Origin: Hordeum vulgare subsp. vulgare
Lineage: Eukaryota > Streptophyta > Magnoliopsida > Poales > Poaceae
DNA length: 64,000 bases
Assembly (NCBI RefSeq): GCF_904849725.1
Contig: NC_058520.1
Span: forward strand, 348,127,670-348,191,669
Direction: 5' to 3'
Position 1 is the stretch's first letter, and every line of letters begins with the position of its first letter. The notes below the pieces were generated by a model. The model saw only the letters and a list, made by a program, of their open reading frames with translations. It did not search any database and was not told the origin of the DNA. The position numbers and the translations under genes were made by a program. Shown one piece after another: positions 1 to 10,650 of the stretch.

Positions 1-1297
1 TATCAGCGATGGGGATCATTTCTTCATCAATTTCCTCAGATGGAACAATGTCTTCAGTAGGCTTGAGCTTTATTGCTTCCTCAGGAGACAGCTTATGTGG
101 ATCAGAAGGCAATTGCTCTCTTTGCGAGCCATTAGTTTCATCGAACCGCACATCTATAGTCTCAACAACTTTGTTGTGATAGTTGTTGAAGACTCTGTAA
201 GTGTGCGAGTCCTTTCCATAACCGAGCATAAAACCTTCATTTGCCATAGGTGAAAATTTTGAGCTGTGGTGAGGATCTCTAATCCAGCATTTTGCACCAA
301 AGACTTTGAAATAACTTACATTGGGTTTCTTGTCAGTGAGGAGTTCATATGAGGTTTTCTTGAGGAATTTGTGAAGATATACCCTGTTGATGATACGGCA
401 TGCAGTGTTGATTGCTTCAGGCCAAAAGCGACGAGGAGTCTGATATTCTTCAAGCATGGTTCTCGCCATTTCAACCAGAGTCCTGTTCTTCCTTTCGACG
501 ACACCAATCTGCTGAGGAGTATAAGGAGCAGACAATTCGTGAGTAATACCAAGTTCATCAAGATAATCATCAAGACCAGTGTTTTTGAACTCGGTTCCAT
601 TATCACTCCTGATATGTTTGATCTTGATGCCAAAGTTCGTCGAGGCCCTTGAAGAAAATCGTTCGAAGATTTCCTGCACTTCAGTATTATACACTATAAT
701 ATGCACCCAAGTGTATCTGGAATAATCATCAACTATGACAAAGCCATATAGATATGCTGCATTGGTTAGTGTGGCATAGTGAGTCGGTCCAAACAAATCC
801 ATATGAAGCAATTCGAATGGTCGTGTAGTGGTCATGATGGTTTTGGAGGGATGCTTGGATCTGGTCATTTTCCCAGATTCACAAGCACCGCAGAGATGAT
901 TCTTGAGGAATTTGACTGATTCGATGCCGATGACATGCTTCTTCTTTGCAAGCGTGTGCAAATTCCTCATGCCTGCATGACCTAGTCTTCGGTGCCACAG
1001 CCATCCTTCTGAGGTTTTCGCTAGTAAGCAAGTGGCTGGTTGAGGACTTGTAGAGAAATCAACAATGTACAAATCCCCTCTTCTTACACCTTCGAAGACT
1101 TTGGATCTGTCAGATTCCATGATGACTACACATCTATATCTACCAAAGATAACAATCATATCAAGATCACAAAGCATTGAGACTGACATAAGGTTAAAAC
1201 CAAGGGATTCAACAAGCATCACTTTGTCCATATGCCTATCCTTGGAAATAGCCACTTTGCCAAGTCCCAATACCTTGCTTTTACCTTTATCAGCATA
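1..1297 (-). CDS. Copia pre-integrase and integrase ORF, partial, uninterrupted
   Basis: This reading frame is open for 432 codons from just after an in-frame TAA (1298-1300) to the window edge; I checked every codon. It covers the end of the protease region and the GAG-pre-integrase zinc site (WLWHRRLGHAGM followed by CGAC). The integrase core has the catalytic Asp in HMDLFGP (about 812-822), the second Asp in SDNGTEF (about 585-605) and the Glu in GVVERKN (about 487-507). The integrase C-terminal segment and the acidic linker towards reverse transcriptase follow. In the living element this is part of the gag-pol polyprotein and inserts cDNA into the genome. It has no start of its own, because the TAA separates it from gag-protease. 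It is the least damaged coding stretch in the window. Overlapping ORFs near 316-652 on both strands are shadows. Confidence 0.85.
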
Positions 1298-2244
1298 TTA
1301 GATTTGCTTCAGAGGTGATGGAGTTAGTGGCATATTCATCAGTAAGCTTTTATCACCAGTCATGTGATGTGTGCAGCCACTATCAAGAACCCACTCAGTA
1401 TTTTTGGGTTTGTCATCCTCCAGATGAATTAGTACAGCTTACCATCTCATATGCTTCAGATTTGAAGAATATGATACTAATTTCATTACATCAATAATTT
1501 CATCATAACAGAAATGTAAGGACGTGTGAAATATTTCTATTTCATCAATCATTAGCTTGCGTCCTCTCAAGCATTTCTTCAGGTCTCCAGCAAATTCTTC
1601 AGATGATGATTTTCATCTGGAGACCTATCCTGCAGAAGTGATTAGTTTGATTTCTTCACCACCCACATCTGAAGGGGTGGCAAAGCGTTCATCATCCTAC
1701 GAGCACCATATGAGAAAGGTGGCATTGAAGCTAATGCACTTCTCTTAACAGTAGGGGGATTAAAGTACTCATATGAATATGCAGAGAACTGGTTTGAGGA
1801 TTTATGAACATAATGATTTGAGGAGTAACGCTCGTATTCATATTCCTTATAGTTTCCCTGCATGTTAGACGCACAAGCACGGGTACGAGCATAGTTTTGA
1901 CCAGTTGAGGACTTTGATCCTCTTGAAGACTTTGGTCCTTCTAAGGAATTTGATCTGGGGTTCAGATTCTTCAGTGGTGGTGTCATGAGGACATTTACCT
2001 GAAGATTTTCAAGACAGCTTTTCGGAACCCAGATTTTCCTCAAAGGAGGGCCATTCCTGCAGTTAGTTCCAACATATCGAGAAAATACTTCACCATATTG
2101 ATTTTTGAACAGTTTATAGTTGGAATCAAATGACTCATCTGAGGAATAGGATAGTTCACATGAAAAGCCAGTTACATTAGATGAATCAAAAGGAGGCCCA
2201 GTAGCATCAACCCATGAGGTTTTGGAATACTGCTCAGGTTTCCA
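1298..2244 (-). pseudogene. Copia protease and gag-protease linker, broken
   Basis: This is the stretch between the gag coiled-coil extension and integrase. The retropepsin signature WVLDSGCTHHMTGD reads on the minus strand around 1360-1410, with Asp-Ser-Gly at the active site. An in-frame TAA at 1298-1300 (QI*YADK) breaks the polyprotein just after the protease core; M2 has a sense codon there. Upstream, 1642-2043 holds a 133-codon open stretch rich in Ser, Asn, Tyr and Arg, which I read as the low-complexity linker that follows the coiled coil in this clade. No other domain is recognisable. M2 lacks the matching segment upstream of the protease. The breaks make a pseudogene the best call. 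Confidence 0.65.
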
Positions 2245-3138
2245 CTAAGATCCATCAGCATTTAGTTTCCTCTCAAAGGCAATTCCTTCTTTCCTCGGGT
2301 TCCTGTTCAAGATCTGCTTTTTGAGCACATCACAAAGGATTTGATGTCCTTTGAGGCTTTTGTACATGCCTGTCACGTACAATTCCTTCAACCCTTCATT
2401 TTCATCAGTGACATTTGTGTTTTCCTCAAGTGAGGAAATAGACACAACAGGTGCAGTTGAAGAATTTGTAGCAATGGTAGCATTTGAGGATTCTGGTGAA
2501 GAATCAGCAGTTTCGCGTTCAATGCATTTAAGACATGGAGGAATAAATTCAACTTGACTAGCGATGATCTGTTGAGCTAGTAATGAATCATTTTCCATAC
2601 GAAGATCATCATGAGACATCCTGAGCTTCTCAGGATCAAGATTCCTTTGAAGAAATTCATAGGAAAGCTTCTCATGATCAGTGAGGAGTGTATCATAACG
2701 ATCCTGAAGATTATCAAATCTAGACTGAAGACTTTTCATGTCATCAGTGAGGATTTCGGTAAGGTTCATTTCATCATTCAACAGATCATCACATTTGTCT
2801 AGCAGTTTCTGAAGCTTTTCCAGAGCAGTTTGTTGTTTAGTGGCAATAATAGCAAGTTTACTGTAACTAGGTTTCTTATAATCATTATGGTCACAGTCAC
2901 TTGAATCAGAGGATGAGGCATTATTTGATACCTTTGAACCTTTTGCCATGAAGCAATAGGTTGGAGCAATGTCATCCGCATAGTCATCAGTATGGATGGT
3001 GCAATCATTTCCTTCAAGATTGAAGATTGACTTGCTGACGAAGGTGGTTGCTAGTGCAAGACTAGCCTGTCCGGATTCTGAGTCTTCATCAGAACCCTCT
3101 TCTTCATCACATTCTTCTGATTCTGCCTCGGAGTCCAT
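2245..3138 (-). pseudogene. Gag C-terminal extension with coiled coil (SIRE/Maximus type)
   Basis: A 297-codon open stretch starts at MDSEAESEECDEEE, an acidic segment, and continues through a conserved gag block (LALATTFVSKSIF, then HTDDYADD). A long heptad-rich helix follows at about residues 100-190 (LEKLQKLLDKCDDLLNDEM and onward), which I read as a coiled coil. The tail includes a Cys pair (PPCLKCIER). Long gag proteins with a predicted coiled coil after the zinc knuckle are typical of the SIRE/Maximus branch of Copia. The ATG at 3138 is internal to gag rather than a true start; frameshifts upstream separate it from the gag N-terminus. In M2 nearly all of this module has been deleted. 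Confidence 0.65.
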
Positions 3139-4185
3139 TTCCTTGCCAATAAGTGCCCAAGCCTTTCTGAAACTGATCTTCTTGTGCGATGAGGGCTTTG
3201 AAGATGAGGATTTTTAAGATTTCTTCTTCTTCTTCGAGTCATCAGAACTGTCATCCTTGTATTTTTTTCTTCTTTGATTCCTTTCCCCAACGGGGACAAT
3301 CAGCAATGTAATGACCTGATTTCTTGCACTTGTGACACGTTCATTTCTTGTAGTCCTCAAATGCATATTCTGATTTCCTCATGTCTCTTCTTGAAGACCG
3401 AATTGGCCTCGTCGTGTAAATCTCTGAAATTTCCTCACAAGCATTGCAAGCTCCTGTCCAAATTCTTCAGGATCACAAATGCTGTCGTCTGTGTCTTCGT
3501 CTTCAGATGAGGAAATTGCTCTAGCCTTCAGTGCACGTCGTCTGGAATAGCTTGGTCCATATAGATCTCTCTTTTCTTCTAGCTGGAATTCATGAGTATT
3601 TAGCCTTTCTAATATATCAGCTGGATCAAGCATCTTGTAATCTGGTCTTTCTTGAATCATCAGAACTAAAGTATCAAATGAAGAATCCAAAGATTTCAGC
3701 ACTTTCTTCACAACTTCGTGATCAGTGATGTCTCGAGCTCCGAGTGCTTGCAGTTCATTTGATATGTCAGTGAGGCGATCAAAGGTGTCTTGGCAGCTTT
3801 CATTGTCATGTCTCTTGAAGCGATTGAAGAGATTGCGAAGAATATCAACACGAGAGTCACGTTGGGTTGATACAGCTTCATTTACCTTGCACAGTCTCTC
3901 CCAGATCAGTGTTGCAGAGCCCAAGGCACTTACTCTTCCAAACTGGCCAGGGCTCAGATGACCACAGATGATGTTCTTCGCTTGAGAATCGAGTTGCTTG
4001 AATTTCTTCACATCAGCCGCAGTGACACTGGCAGAGAAGATGGGAACTCCATTTTCCACAATATACCAGAGATCATTATCAATAGCTTATAATTGCATTT
4101 GCATTTTGTTCTTCCAGAAGGGAAAGTTCTTTCCTTCGTAGGTAGGACATGCTGCAGTCACCTTAAACATGCCCGCAGTCGACAT
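3139..4185 (-). pseudogene. Gag N-terminal part with zinc knuckle, broken
   Basis: The likely start is ATG at 4185 (MSTAGMFKVTAACP), matching the gag start of M2. An in-frame TAA at 4087-4089 replaces a sense codon 33 codons in. From 4059 to 3379 the frame is open and carries a UBN2/Copia-gag-type domain (KKFKQLDSQAKNIICGHL, LIWERL, FNRFKRHDNESCQDTFDRL). A small deletion after TRRGQFG shifts the frame. The knuckle CHKCKKSGHYIADC is then readable at 3296-3337 in another frame (CX2CX4HX4C). Gag would form the capsid of the virus-like particle and bind element RNA through the knuckle. At least one nonsense codon and one frameshift make it non-functional. Confidence 0.75.
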
Positions 4186-4238
4186 AACTAAAACTCCACG
4201 TGGTTAAACCAAAATCATACAGAACAAGGGAGTACCTT

Positions 4239-4250
4239 GCTCTGATACCA
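4239..4250 (-). other. Primer binding site, initiator Met tRNA type (M1)
   Basis: The minus strand reads TGGTATCAGAGC, two bases inside the LTR end. This is the standard plant Copia primer site, complementary to the 3' end of initiator methionine tRNA. It fixes the strand and the LTR boundary. Confidence 0.9.
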
Positions 4251-4252
4251 AT

Positions 4253-5666
4253 TGAAAGTGCGTTATATCGACTAGAGGGGGGTGAATAGGAGATTTTTAG
4301 AATTTCATCACTGAGGAAATTCCTTTTGAGGAAATTCCTCACTGGTGACTAACTTACAGCGGAAACAGTAAAGGATCAGACGTGCAAACTTTCACAACAG
4401 TAGTATTACAGAGTGAAGAATGTGAAAACAGATTGCACAGTAAGCAAGCACGCAGAATACAGATGATGATTAACTATTGTGAAGAATTTGGGGTTGAGGA
4501 AATTCACAGAAAGTCTTCAGCAAATTCTTCAAACAGTCACAGTGAAAGTCATCAACACATAATACAGAGAAAGTAAAGAGTTGAGGAATTAGAACCCGAT
4601 TCTTAGTGAAGACTGTTGTTGATGACCCAGTTCCAACTGCTGTGACAGTTGTACATCTGGTTTGGAGCGGCTTCGTATTGAAACCAAAGGACACCCAGTC
4701 CCGAGAAACACAGTCCCTACCGTATTCTCCTTGAGCTAAGGACACACAGTCCTCGCCCAACACTCGTGGTAAGTCTTTCGGGCAGACTTCCAAACCCTCA
4801 CAAACTTGGTCACCCGGCGATCCACAATTGACTGCTGGATTGCTCTAGACCATGACGGCTAACCGTCTTGAGGATGCATAGTCCTCAAAGGTAAAACGCT
4901 TCAGTCCCACACAGGAACAACTTCTTCAGTGATGCTCAATCACTAGGTTTGGTTTGTGGTTTCGGTGTATGGGGTATTTCCTAACTGATGAATTACTCTA
5001 CAAAGCTCTGAGGAATTTGGGTTGCTCTTATGACAAGTGTCAGTTTCTAACGGAGCAGCCAACCAGCTAGTGGTTGTGCGGGTGGCTATTTATAGCCTGG
5101 GAGCATCCCGACATGATTTGACACTAATGCCCTTAAATAATATGACTGTTGGAGTGGATAAGACCAGTGACTTGGCGTGGTTATCGAAACGGTCGGGACC
5201 CTCAACTGTGAGAGTCCTCATGTCACTCATATTCCTCACTTGAGGCTTTTGGTAGGATTAGGCTTGGGTTGAGCATCATGAGGAAATCCATTCCATAGTG
5301 TTACTTTGACCCCCTTTTACAGTACGGTGTTCCTATTCATCAAATGCGAAGAAAGTAAAACAGAAAACGTAAATCTCCACGCTTCAATTTCTTCAAAATG
5401 ATTTTCTTCAGGAACCACCGGTCTTCTCAATATCAGTATCTTCATGAGGAATATCAATTTCATCGCAGAATCCTCGTGATTCATTTCTTCAGCTTCAGAC
5501 CAATTTCTTCAACTGAAGACATATATTTTTAGGTGTCGATATTCTTCAAATATCTCAAACTCCTCAATGACTTATAGATCATGTGTATACTCACAAACAA
5601 ATTAGATACTTAACCTATAAGTCTTCAAACCACCAAAATCACTAAGGGGCACTAGATGCACTTACA
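4253..5666 (-). repeat. 5' LTR of M1
   Basis: A 1414 bp LTR. On the minus strand it starts TGTAAGTGCATC at 5666 and ends GCACTTTCA at 4253. The same termini bound the M2 3' LTR (17941-19347). A TATAAATA box lies on the minus strand at 5087-5094. The LTR abuts a truncated copy of itself in the opposite orientation (5667 onward), giving a head-to-head LTR pair. Confidence 0.9.
5087..5094 (-). promoter_or_regulatory. TATA box in M1 LTR
   Basis: The minus strand reads TATAAATA, flanked by GGC and GCC. The equivalent box is found in both M2 LTRs (6172-6179 and 18514-18521). It probably marks the core promoter for the genomic transcript, with transcription starting a short way downstream; the start is not determined here. 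Confidence 0.65.
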
Positions 5667-7004
5667 GTACACAGGATCTATAAGTCGCTGAGGAGTTTGA
5701 TATATTCGATGAATATCGACCCCTAAAAATGTATATCTTCGGTTGAAGAAATTGGTCTGAAGCTGAAGAATTGAACCGGGAAGAATTTGCGATGAAATTT
5801 ATATTCCTCATGAAGATATTGAAATTGAGGAATTCGGTGTGTCCTGAAGAAAATCAATATGAAAACTTTGAAGGATCAAGATTTATCCTTTCTGTTTTAT
5901 TTTCTTCACACTTGAGTAATAGGAACACCATACTGTAAAAGGGGGTCGAGGTAACACACTGGAATGAATTTCCTCATGATGCTCAACCCAAGCCTAATCC
6001 TACCAAAAGCCTCAAGTGAGGAATATGAGAGACATAAGGACTCTCACAGTTGAGGGTCCCGACCGTTATTGATAGCCACGCCACATCATTGGTCTTATCC
6101 ACACCAACGGCCATATTATTTTAGGGCATTAATGTCAAATCATGTCGGGATGCTCCCAAGCTATAAATAGCCGCCCCCACAACCATTAGCTGGTTGGCTG
6201 CTCCGTTAGAAACTGACACTTGTCATAAGAGGAACCCAAATTCCTCAGAGTCTTCGGGAGTAATTCATCAGTGAGGAAATACCCCAAACACCAAACCACA
6301 AACCAAAAACCAAGTGATTGAGCATCACTGAAGAAGTTGTTCATGTGTGGGACTGCAGCCTTTTACCTTTGAGGAGTGTGCATCCTCGAGACGGTTAGGC
6401 GTCATGGTCTCGAGCAATCCAGCAGTCAATTCTGGATCGCCAGGTGACGAAGTTTGTGAGTGTCTGGAAGTTTGCCCTAAACACTTACCACGAGTGTTGG
6501 GCGAGGACTGTGTGTTCTTAGCCCAAGGAGAATACGATAGGGACTGTGTGTCCCGGGACTGTGTGTCCTTTGGTTTCAATACCAAGCCACTCCAAACCAG
6601 GTGTACAACTGTCACAACAGTTGGAACTGGGTCATCAACCACTGTCTTCACTGTGAAACGGGTTCTATTTCCTCAACTCTTTATATTCCTCAGATTGTGT
6701 GTTGATGATTTTCAATGTCACTGTTTGAAGAATTTGCTGAATACTTTCTCTGAAATTCCTCAACCCCAAATTCTTCACGCAAGTTAATCCTCATTTTTTC
6801 TGCGTGCCTGCATACTGTGCAAACTGTTTTCATATTCTTCATCCTAAAAATTGTTGTAGTGATACTTTGCACTCCTGATCCTTTGTTGTTTCCACTGTGA
6901 GTTAGTCATCGGTGAGGAATTTCCTCAAAAGGAATTTCCTCAGTGATGAAATTCTAAAAATCTCCTATTCACCCCTCCCCTCTAGTCGATATAACGCACT
7001 TTCA
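5667..7004 (+). repeat. M2 LTR copy, 5' truncated by the M1 insertion
   Basis: Collinear with 18019-19347 of the 3' LTR and ending at the same GCACTTTCA. The first 78 bases are missing on the left, where M1 begins. It is followed directly by Angela LTR sequence, exactly as the 3' LTR is. It therefore looks like an LTR/host junction rather than an ordinary 5' LTR/PBS junction. Confidence 0.85.
6172..6179 (+). promoter_or_regulatory. TATA box in M2 LTR copy
   Basis: TATAAATA in the context GCTATAAATAGCC, at the same place as the box in the 3' LTR. It is the likely core promoter. Confidence 0.6.
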
Positions 7005-7586
7005 CACGGGATAATGTGTTACGGAACGAGTAAAGAGACTTGCAGGTAACGAGATTGAACAAGGTATAGGGATACCGAGAATTGAATCTTGGGCGAGTGT
7101 CATACCAGTAGACAAAGGGAATTGCATACTGGACTGAGTGAATCCTCGACATCGTGGTTAATCCGATGAGATCATCATGGAACATGTGGGAGCCAACATG
7201 GATATCCGGACCCCGTTGTTGGTTATTGGCTGGAGAGTTGTCTCGGTCATGTCTGCATGTTTCCTGAACCCATAGGGTCTACACAATTAAGGTTCGGTGA
7301 CGCTAGAGTTGTTATGGGAATGTTATATGTGGTTACCGAAGGTTGTTTGGAGTCCCGGATGAGATCCCGGACGTCATGAGGAGTTCCGGAATATTCCGAA
7401 GGTAAATAATTATATATGGGAAGTCCAGTTTCGGTTGCCGTTACCGGGGGTCCACCGGGAGGGTCCACCTGTCCCGGAGGTCCACATGGCCTGAAAGGGG
7501 AGAGGAACCAGCCCCTGGTGGGCTAGTGCCCCAAGGGAAGGAGCCCCAAGGCACAAGGAAGGAGGCCCAAGCACAAGGGAGGCTAA
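7005..7586 (+). repeat. Duplicated Angela LTR fragment inside the M2 5' LTR
   Basis: Collinear with 19348 to about 19928, the Angela LTR sequence that follows the M2 3' LTR, and with 52711 onward in the Angela 3' LTR. It begins CACGGGATAATGTG directly after the LTR end, as at 19348. It ends near GGAGGCTAAAG, where it joins the LTR tail at ACTTTCTCTG. The joint carries a short AAAG-type overlap, suggesting an illegitimate join. It holds no gene. Confidence 0.85.
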
Positions 7587-7850
7587 AGACTTTCTCTGAA
7601 ATTCCACAACCCCAAATTTTTCACGCAAGTTAATCCTCATCTGTTTTTCTGCATGCCTGTATATTGTTCAAACTGTTTTCATATTCTTCATACTAAAAAC
7701 TGTTGTAGTGATACTTTGCACTCCTGATCCTTTGCTGTTTCCGCAGTGAGTTAGTCAACAGTGAGGAATTTCCTCAAAAGGAATTTCCTTAGTGATGAAA
7801 TTCTAAAAATCTCCTATTCACCCCCCTCTAGTCGATATAACGCACTTTCA
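7587..7850 (+). repeat. Terminal part of the M2 5' LTR
   Basis: The last 264 bp of the Copia LTR (from ACTTTCTCTGAAATTCC to GCACTTTCA), corresponding to about 6740-7004 and 19087-19347. It is the part that adjoins the PBS. Confidence 0.85.
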
Positions 7851-7852
7851 AT

Positions 7853-7864
7853 TGGTATCAGAGC
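7853..7864 (+). other. Primer binding site, initiator Met tRNA type (M2)
   Basis: TGGTATCAGAGC two bases after the LTR end. It is identical to the M1 site. Confidence 0.92.
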
Positions 7865-7917
7865 AAGGTACTCCCTTGTTCTTTGTGATTTTGGTTTAAC
7901 CACCCGGAGTTTTAGTT

Positions 7918-8982
7918 ATGTTGAATGCACGCATGATTAAGGTTACTGCAGCATGTCCTAATTTTGAAGGAAAGGACTTTCCCTTCTGGAAGACCAAGAT
8001 GCAAATGCATCTTGAAGCTATTGACAACGATCTCTGGTATATTGTGGAACATGGCGTCCCTATTGTCACTGATACTATCTCTGTCGCTGATGTGAAGAAA
8101 TTCAAGCAACTTGATTATCAAGTGAAGAATATCATCTGTAGCCATCTGAGCAAGGGCCAGTATGGCAGAGTAAGTGCTTTGGGCTCAGCAAAACTTATCT
8201 GGGAAAGGCTGTCCAAACTGAATGAAGGAGTATCAACCCAGCGTGATTCTCGTGTTGATGTTCTTCGCAATCTCTTCAATCGCTTCAAGAGGTTTGACAA
8301 TGAAAGTTGCCAAGATACCTTTGATCGCCTCACTAACATATCAAATGAACTGCAAGCATTGGGAGATCGAGACATTACTGATCACGAAGTTGTGAAGAAA
8401 CTGCTAAGATCTTTGGATTCTTCATTTGATACTTTAGTTCTGATGATTCAAGAAAGACCAGACTACAAGATGCTTGATCCAGCTGATATACTCGAGAGAC
8501 TCAATACTCATGAATTCCAACAAGAAGAAAAGAGAGATATATATGGACCAAGCTATTCTAGACCACGTGCACTGAAGGCCAAAGCAATTTCCTCATCTAA
8601 ATAAGAAGACTCGGATGGTAGCATTGGTGATCCAGAAGAATTTGGACAGGAGCTTGCAATGCTCGTGAGGAAATTCCAGAGGTTTACACGACGTGGCCAG
8701 TTCGGAAAATCTTCAAGAAGAGATATGAGGAAATCAGAATCTTCATCTAAGGACTACAAGAAAACAACCTGCCACAAGTGCAAGAAATCAGGTCACTACA
8801 TTGCTGATTGTCCTCGTTGGGGAAAGGAATCAAAGAAGAAGGAATACAAGGATGAAAGTTCTGATGACCCGAAGAAAAAGAAGAAATCTTCTAAATCCTC
8901 ATCTTCTAAATCCTCATAGCACAAGAAGACTAGTTTCAGAAAGGCTCAGGCACTTATTGGCAAGGAAATGTATTCCGAGGCA
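7918..8982 (+). pseudogene. Copia gag, broken
   Basis: Starts at ATG 7918 (MLNARMIKVTAACP), about 55 bp after the PBS. The Copia-gag domain runs over the first 220 residues (FPFWKTKMQMHLEAID, KKFKQLDYQVKNIICSHL, KLIWERL, QDTFDRLTNISNELQALG). A TAA at 8602-8604 interrupts it; the frame then continues through TRRGQFG to a zinc knuckle CHKCKKSGHYIADC (about 8770-8811) and a Lys/Ser-rich tail. A second nonsense codon, TAG at 8917-8919, stands where M1 has Ser. One extra A near 8982 shifts the frame into the acidic ESEECDEEE segment. Gag would form the particle shell and package RNA. The C-terminal coiled coil seen in M1 is absent. Confidence 0.8.
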
Positions 8983-9404
8983 AGAATCCGAGGAATGTGA
9001 TGAAGAGGAGGATTCTGATGAAGACTCCGAATCCGGACAGGCCAGTCTTGCACTGGCAACCACATTCGTCAGCAGGTCAATCTTCAACCTTGAAGAAAAT
9101 GATAACACCATCCACACTGATGACTATGCTGATGACTTCGCTCTAACCTATTGCTTCATAGCAAGAGGTTCAAAGGATGACAAACCCAAGAGTACTGAGT
9201 GGGTTCTGGATACTGGCTGCACATACCACATGACTGGTGACAAAAGCTTACTGATGAATATGCCATTAACTCCATCACCCCTGAAGCAAATCACATATGC
9301 TGACAAAGCTAAAAGCAAGGTATTGAGATTTGGCAAAGTGGCTATTTCCAAGGATAGGCACATGGACAAAGTGATGCTTGTTGAATCCCTTGGATTTAGT
9401 CTCA
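8983..9404 (+). pseudogene. Gag remnant fused to Copia protease
   Basis: Open in frame 2 after the extra A near 8982. The first part is gag (LALATTFVSRSIF, HTDDYADD). At about 9175 it jumps straight into the protease (STEWVLDTGCTYHMTGD) with the retropepsin Asp-Thr-Gly at about 9208-9216. In M1 roughly 1.5 kb separates these two points; in M2 they are joined at a short AGG overlap, so the coiled-coil and linker modules are deleted. A one-base loss near 9410 ends the frame and returns reading to frame 1. The active-site triad looks intact, but the frameshifts on both sides mean no normal polyprotein could be made. Confidence 0.75.
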
Positions 9405-10650
9405 TGTCAGTCTGATGCTTTGTGATCTTGATATGATTGTTATCTTTGGTAGATATAATTGTGTTGTCATCATTGAATCTCACAGATCCAAAGTCTTCAA
9501 AGGTGTTAGAAGAGGGGATTTGTACATTGTTGATTTCTCTACAGGTCATCAACCAGCCCCTTGCCTACTAGGAAAAACCTCAGAAGGATGGTTGTGGCAT
9601 CGAAGACTCGGTTATGCAGGCATGAGGAATTTGCGCATGCTCGCGAAGAAGAAGCATGTCAATGCCATCGAATCATTCAAATTCCTCAAGGACCATCTCT
9701 GTGGAGCTTGTGAGTCTGGGAAAATGACTAGATCCAAGCACCCCTCGAAGACTATCATGACCACTACTCGTCCATTTGAATTGCTTCACATGGATCTTTT
9801 TGGACCTACTCATTATGCCACACTAACAAATGGAACATCTTTATATGGCTTCGTCATAGTTGATGATTATTCCAGATACACATGGGTGCATATCATTCTA
9901 TATAAAACTGAAGTGCAGGAAGTCTTCAAATGATTTTATTCAAGGGCCTCGACGAACTTCGGCATGAAGATCAAACATATCACGAGTGATAATGGAACAG
10001 AGTTCAAAAACACTGGTATTGATAATTATCTTGATGAACTTGGTATTTCTCATGAATTGTCTGCTCCTTATACTCCTCAATAGTATGGTGTCGTCGAAAG
10101 GAAGAACAGGACTCTGGTTGAGATGGCAAGAACCATGCTTGAAGAATATCAGACTCCTCGTCGCTTTTGGCCAGAAGCAATCAACACTGTATGCCATATC
10201 ATCAACAGGGTATATCTTCACAAATTCCTCAAGAAAACCTCATATGAACTCCTCACTGACAAGAAACCCAATGTAAGTTATTTCAAAGTCTTCGGTGCAA
10301 AATGTTGGATTAGAGATCCTCACCATAGCTCAAAGTTTGCACCTAAGGAACATGAGGGTTTTCTGCTCGGTTATGGAAAGGACTCACACACCTACAGAGT
10401 CTTCAACAACTATCACAAAAAAATTGTGGAGACTGTAGATGTGCGGTTCGATGAAACTAATGGCTCGCAAAGAGAGCAATTGCCTCCTGATCCAGATAAG
10501 TTGTCTCCTGAGGAAGCAATAAACCTCAAAGCTACTGAAGCCATTGTTCCCACTAAGGAAATTGATGAAGAAATCATTCCCAGCACTGATGAAAATCAAG
10601 AAGATGCTCCTGAGGAAATTGCTCGAGAACCAATTCCTCAGCTCAAATGA
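9405..10650 (+). pseudogene. Copia pre-integrase and integrase, broken
   Basis: Frame 1 from 9415. The GAG-pre-integrase zinc site reads WLWHRRLGYAGM with a later CGAC; Tyr stands where M1 has the second His of the site. The integrase core has HMDLFGP, SDNGTEF and VERKNRT. Nonsense codons lie at 9931-9933 (TGA where M1 reads CGA), 10081-10083 (TAG where M1 reads CAG) and 10648-10650 (TGA). From 10123 the frame holds the integrase C-terminal part and an acidic linker. The first two stops fit C-to-T decay of CGA and CAG codons. With three stops and the changed zinc site the enzyme cannot be functional. Confidence 0.8.

Larger units (their letters stand above)
1..5666 (-). mobile_element. Maximus/SIRE-like Copia element M1 (5' part)
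   Basis: Minus-strand LTR retrotransposon running off the left edge. In element order it shows the 5' LTR (4253-5666), a PBS matching initiator Met tRNA (4239-4250), gag with a zinc knuckle, a gag coiled-coil extension, protease and integrase. Reverse transcriptase, RNase H, any third ORF and the 3' LTR lie outside the window. It has the same organisation and closely similar protein sequence as M2, but the two differ throughout, so they are separate copies. The last bases, 5667-5671 (GTACA), look like its target-site duplication within the M2 LTR. The family name is inferred from the LTR start TGTAAGTGCATC, the SIRE-type gag extension and the third ORF seen in M2. Confidence 0.85.

Noticed and set aside
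316..652. Two opposing open frames (105 and 93 codons) in the M1 integrase
   Set aside because: Shadows of the true integrase frame, which is open from 1297 to the window edge. The same shadows occur in M2 at 9940-10276.
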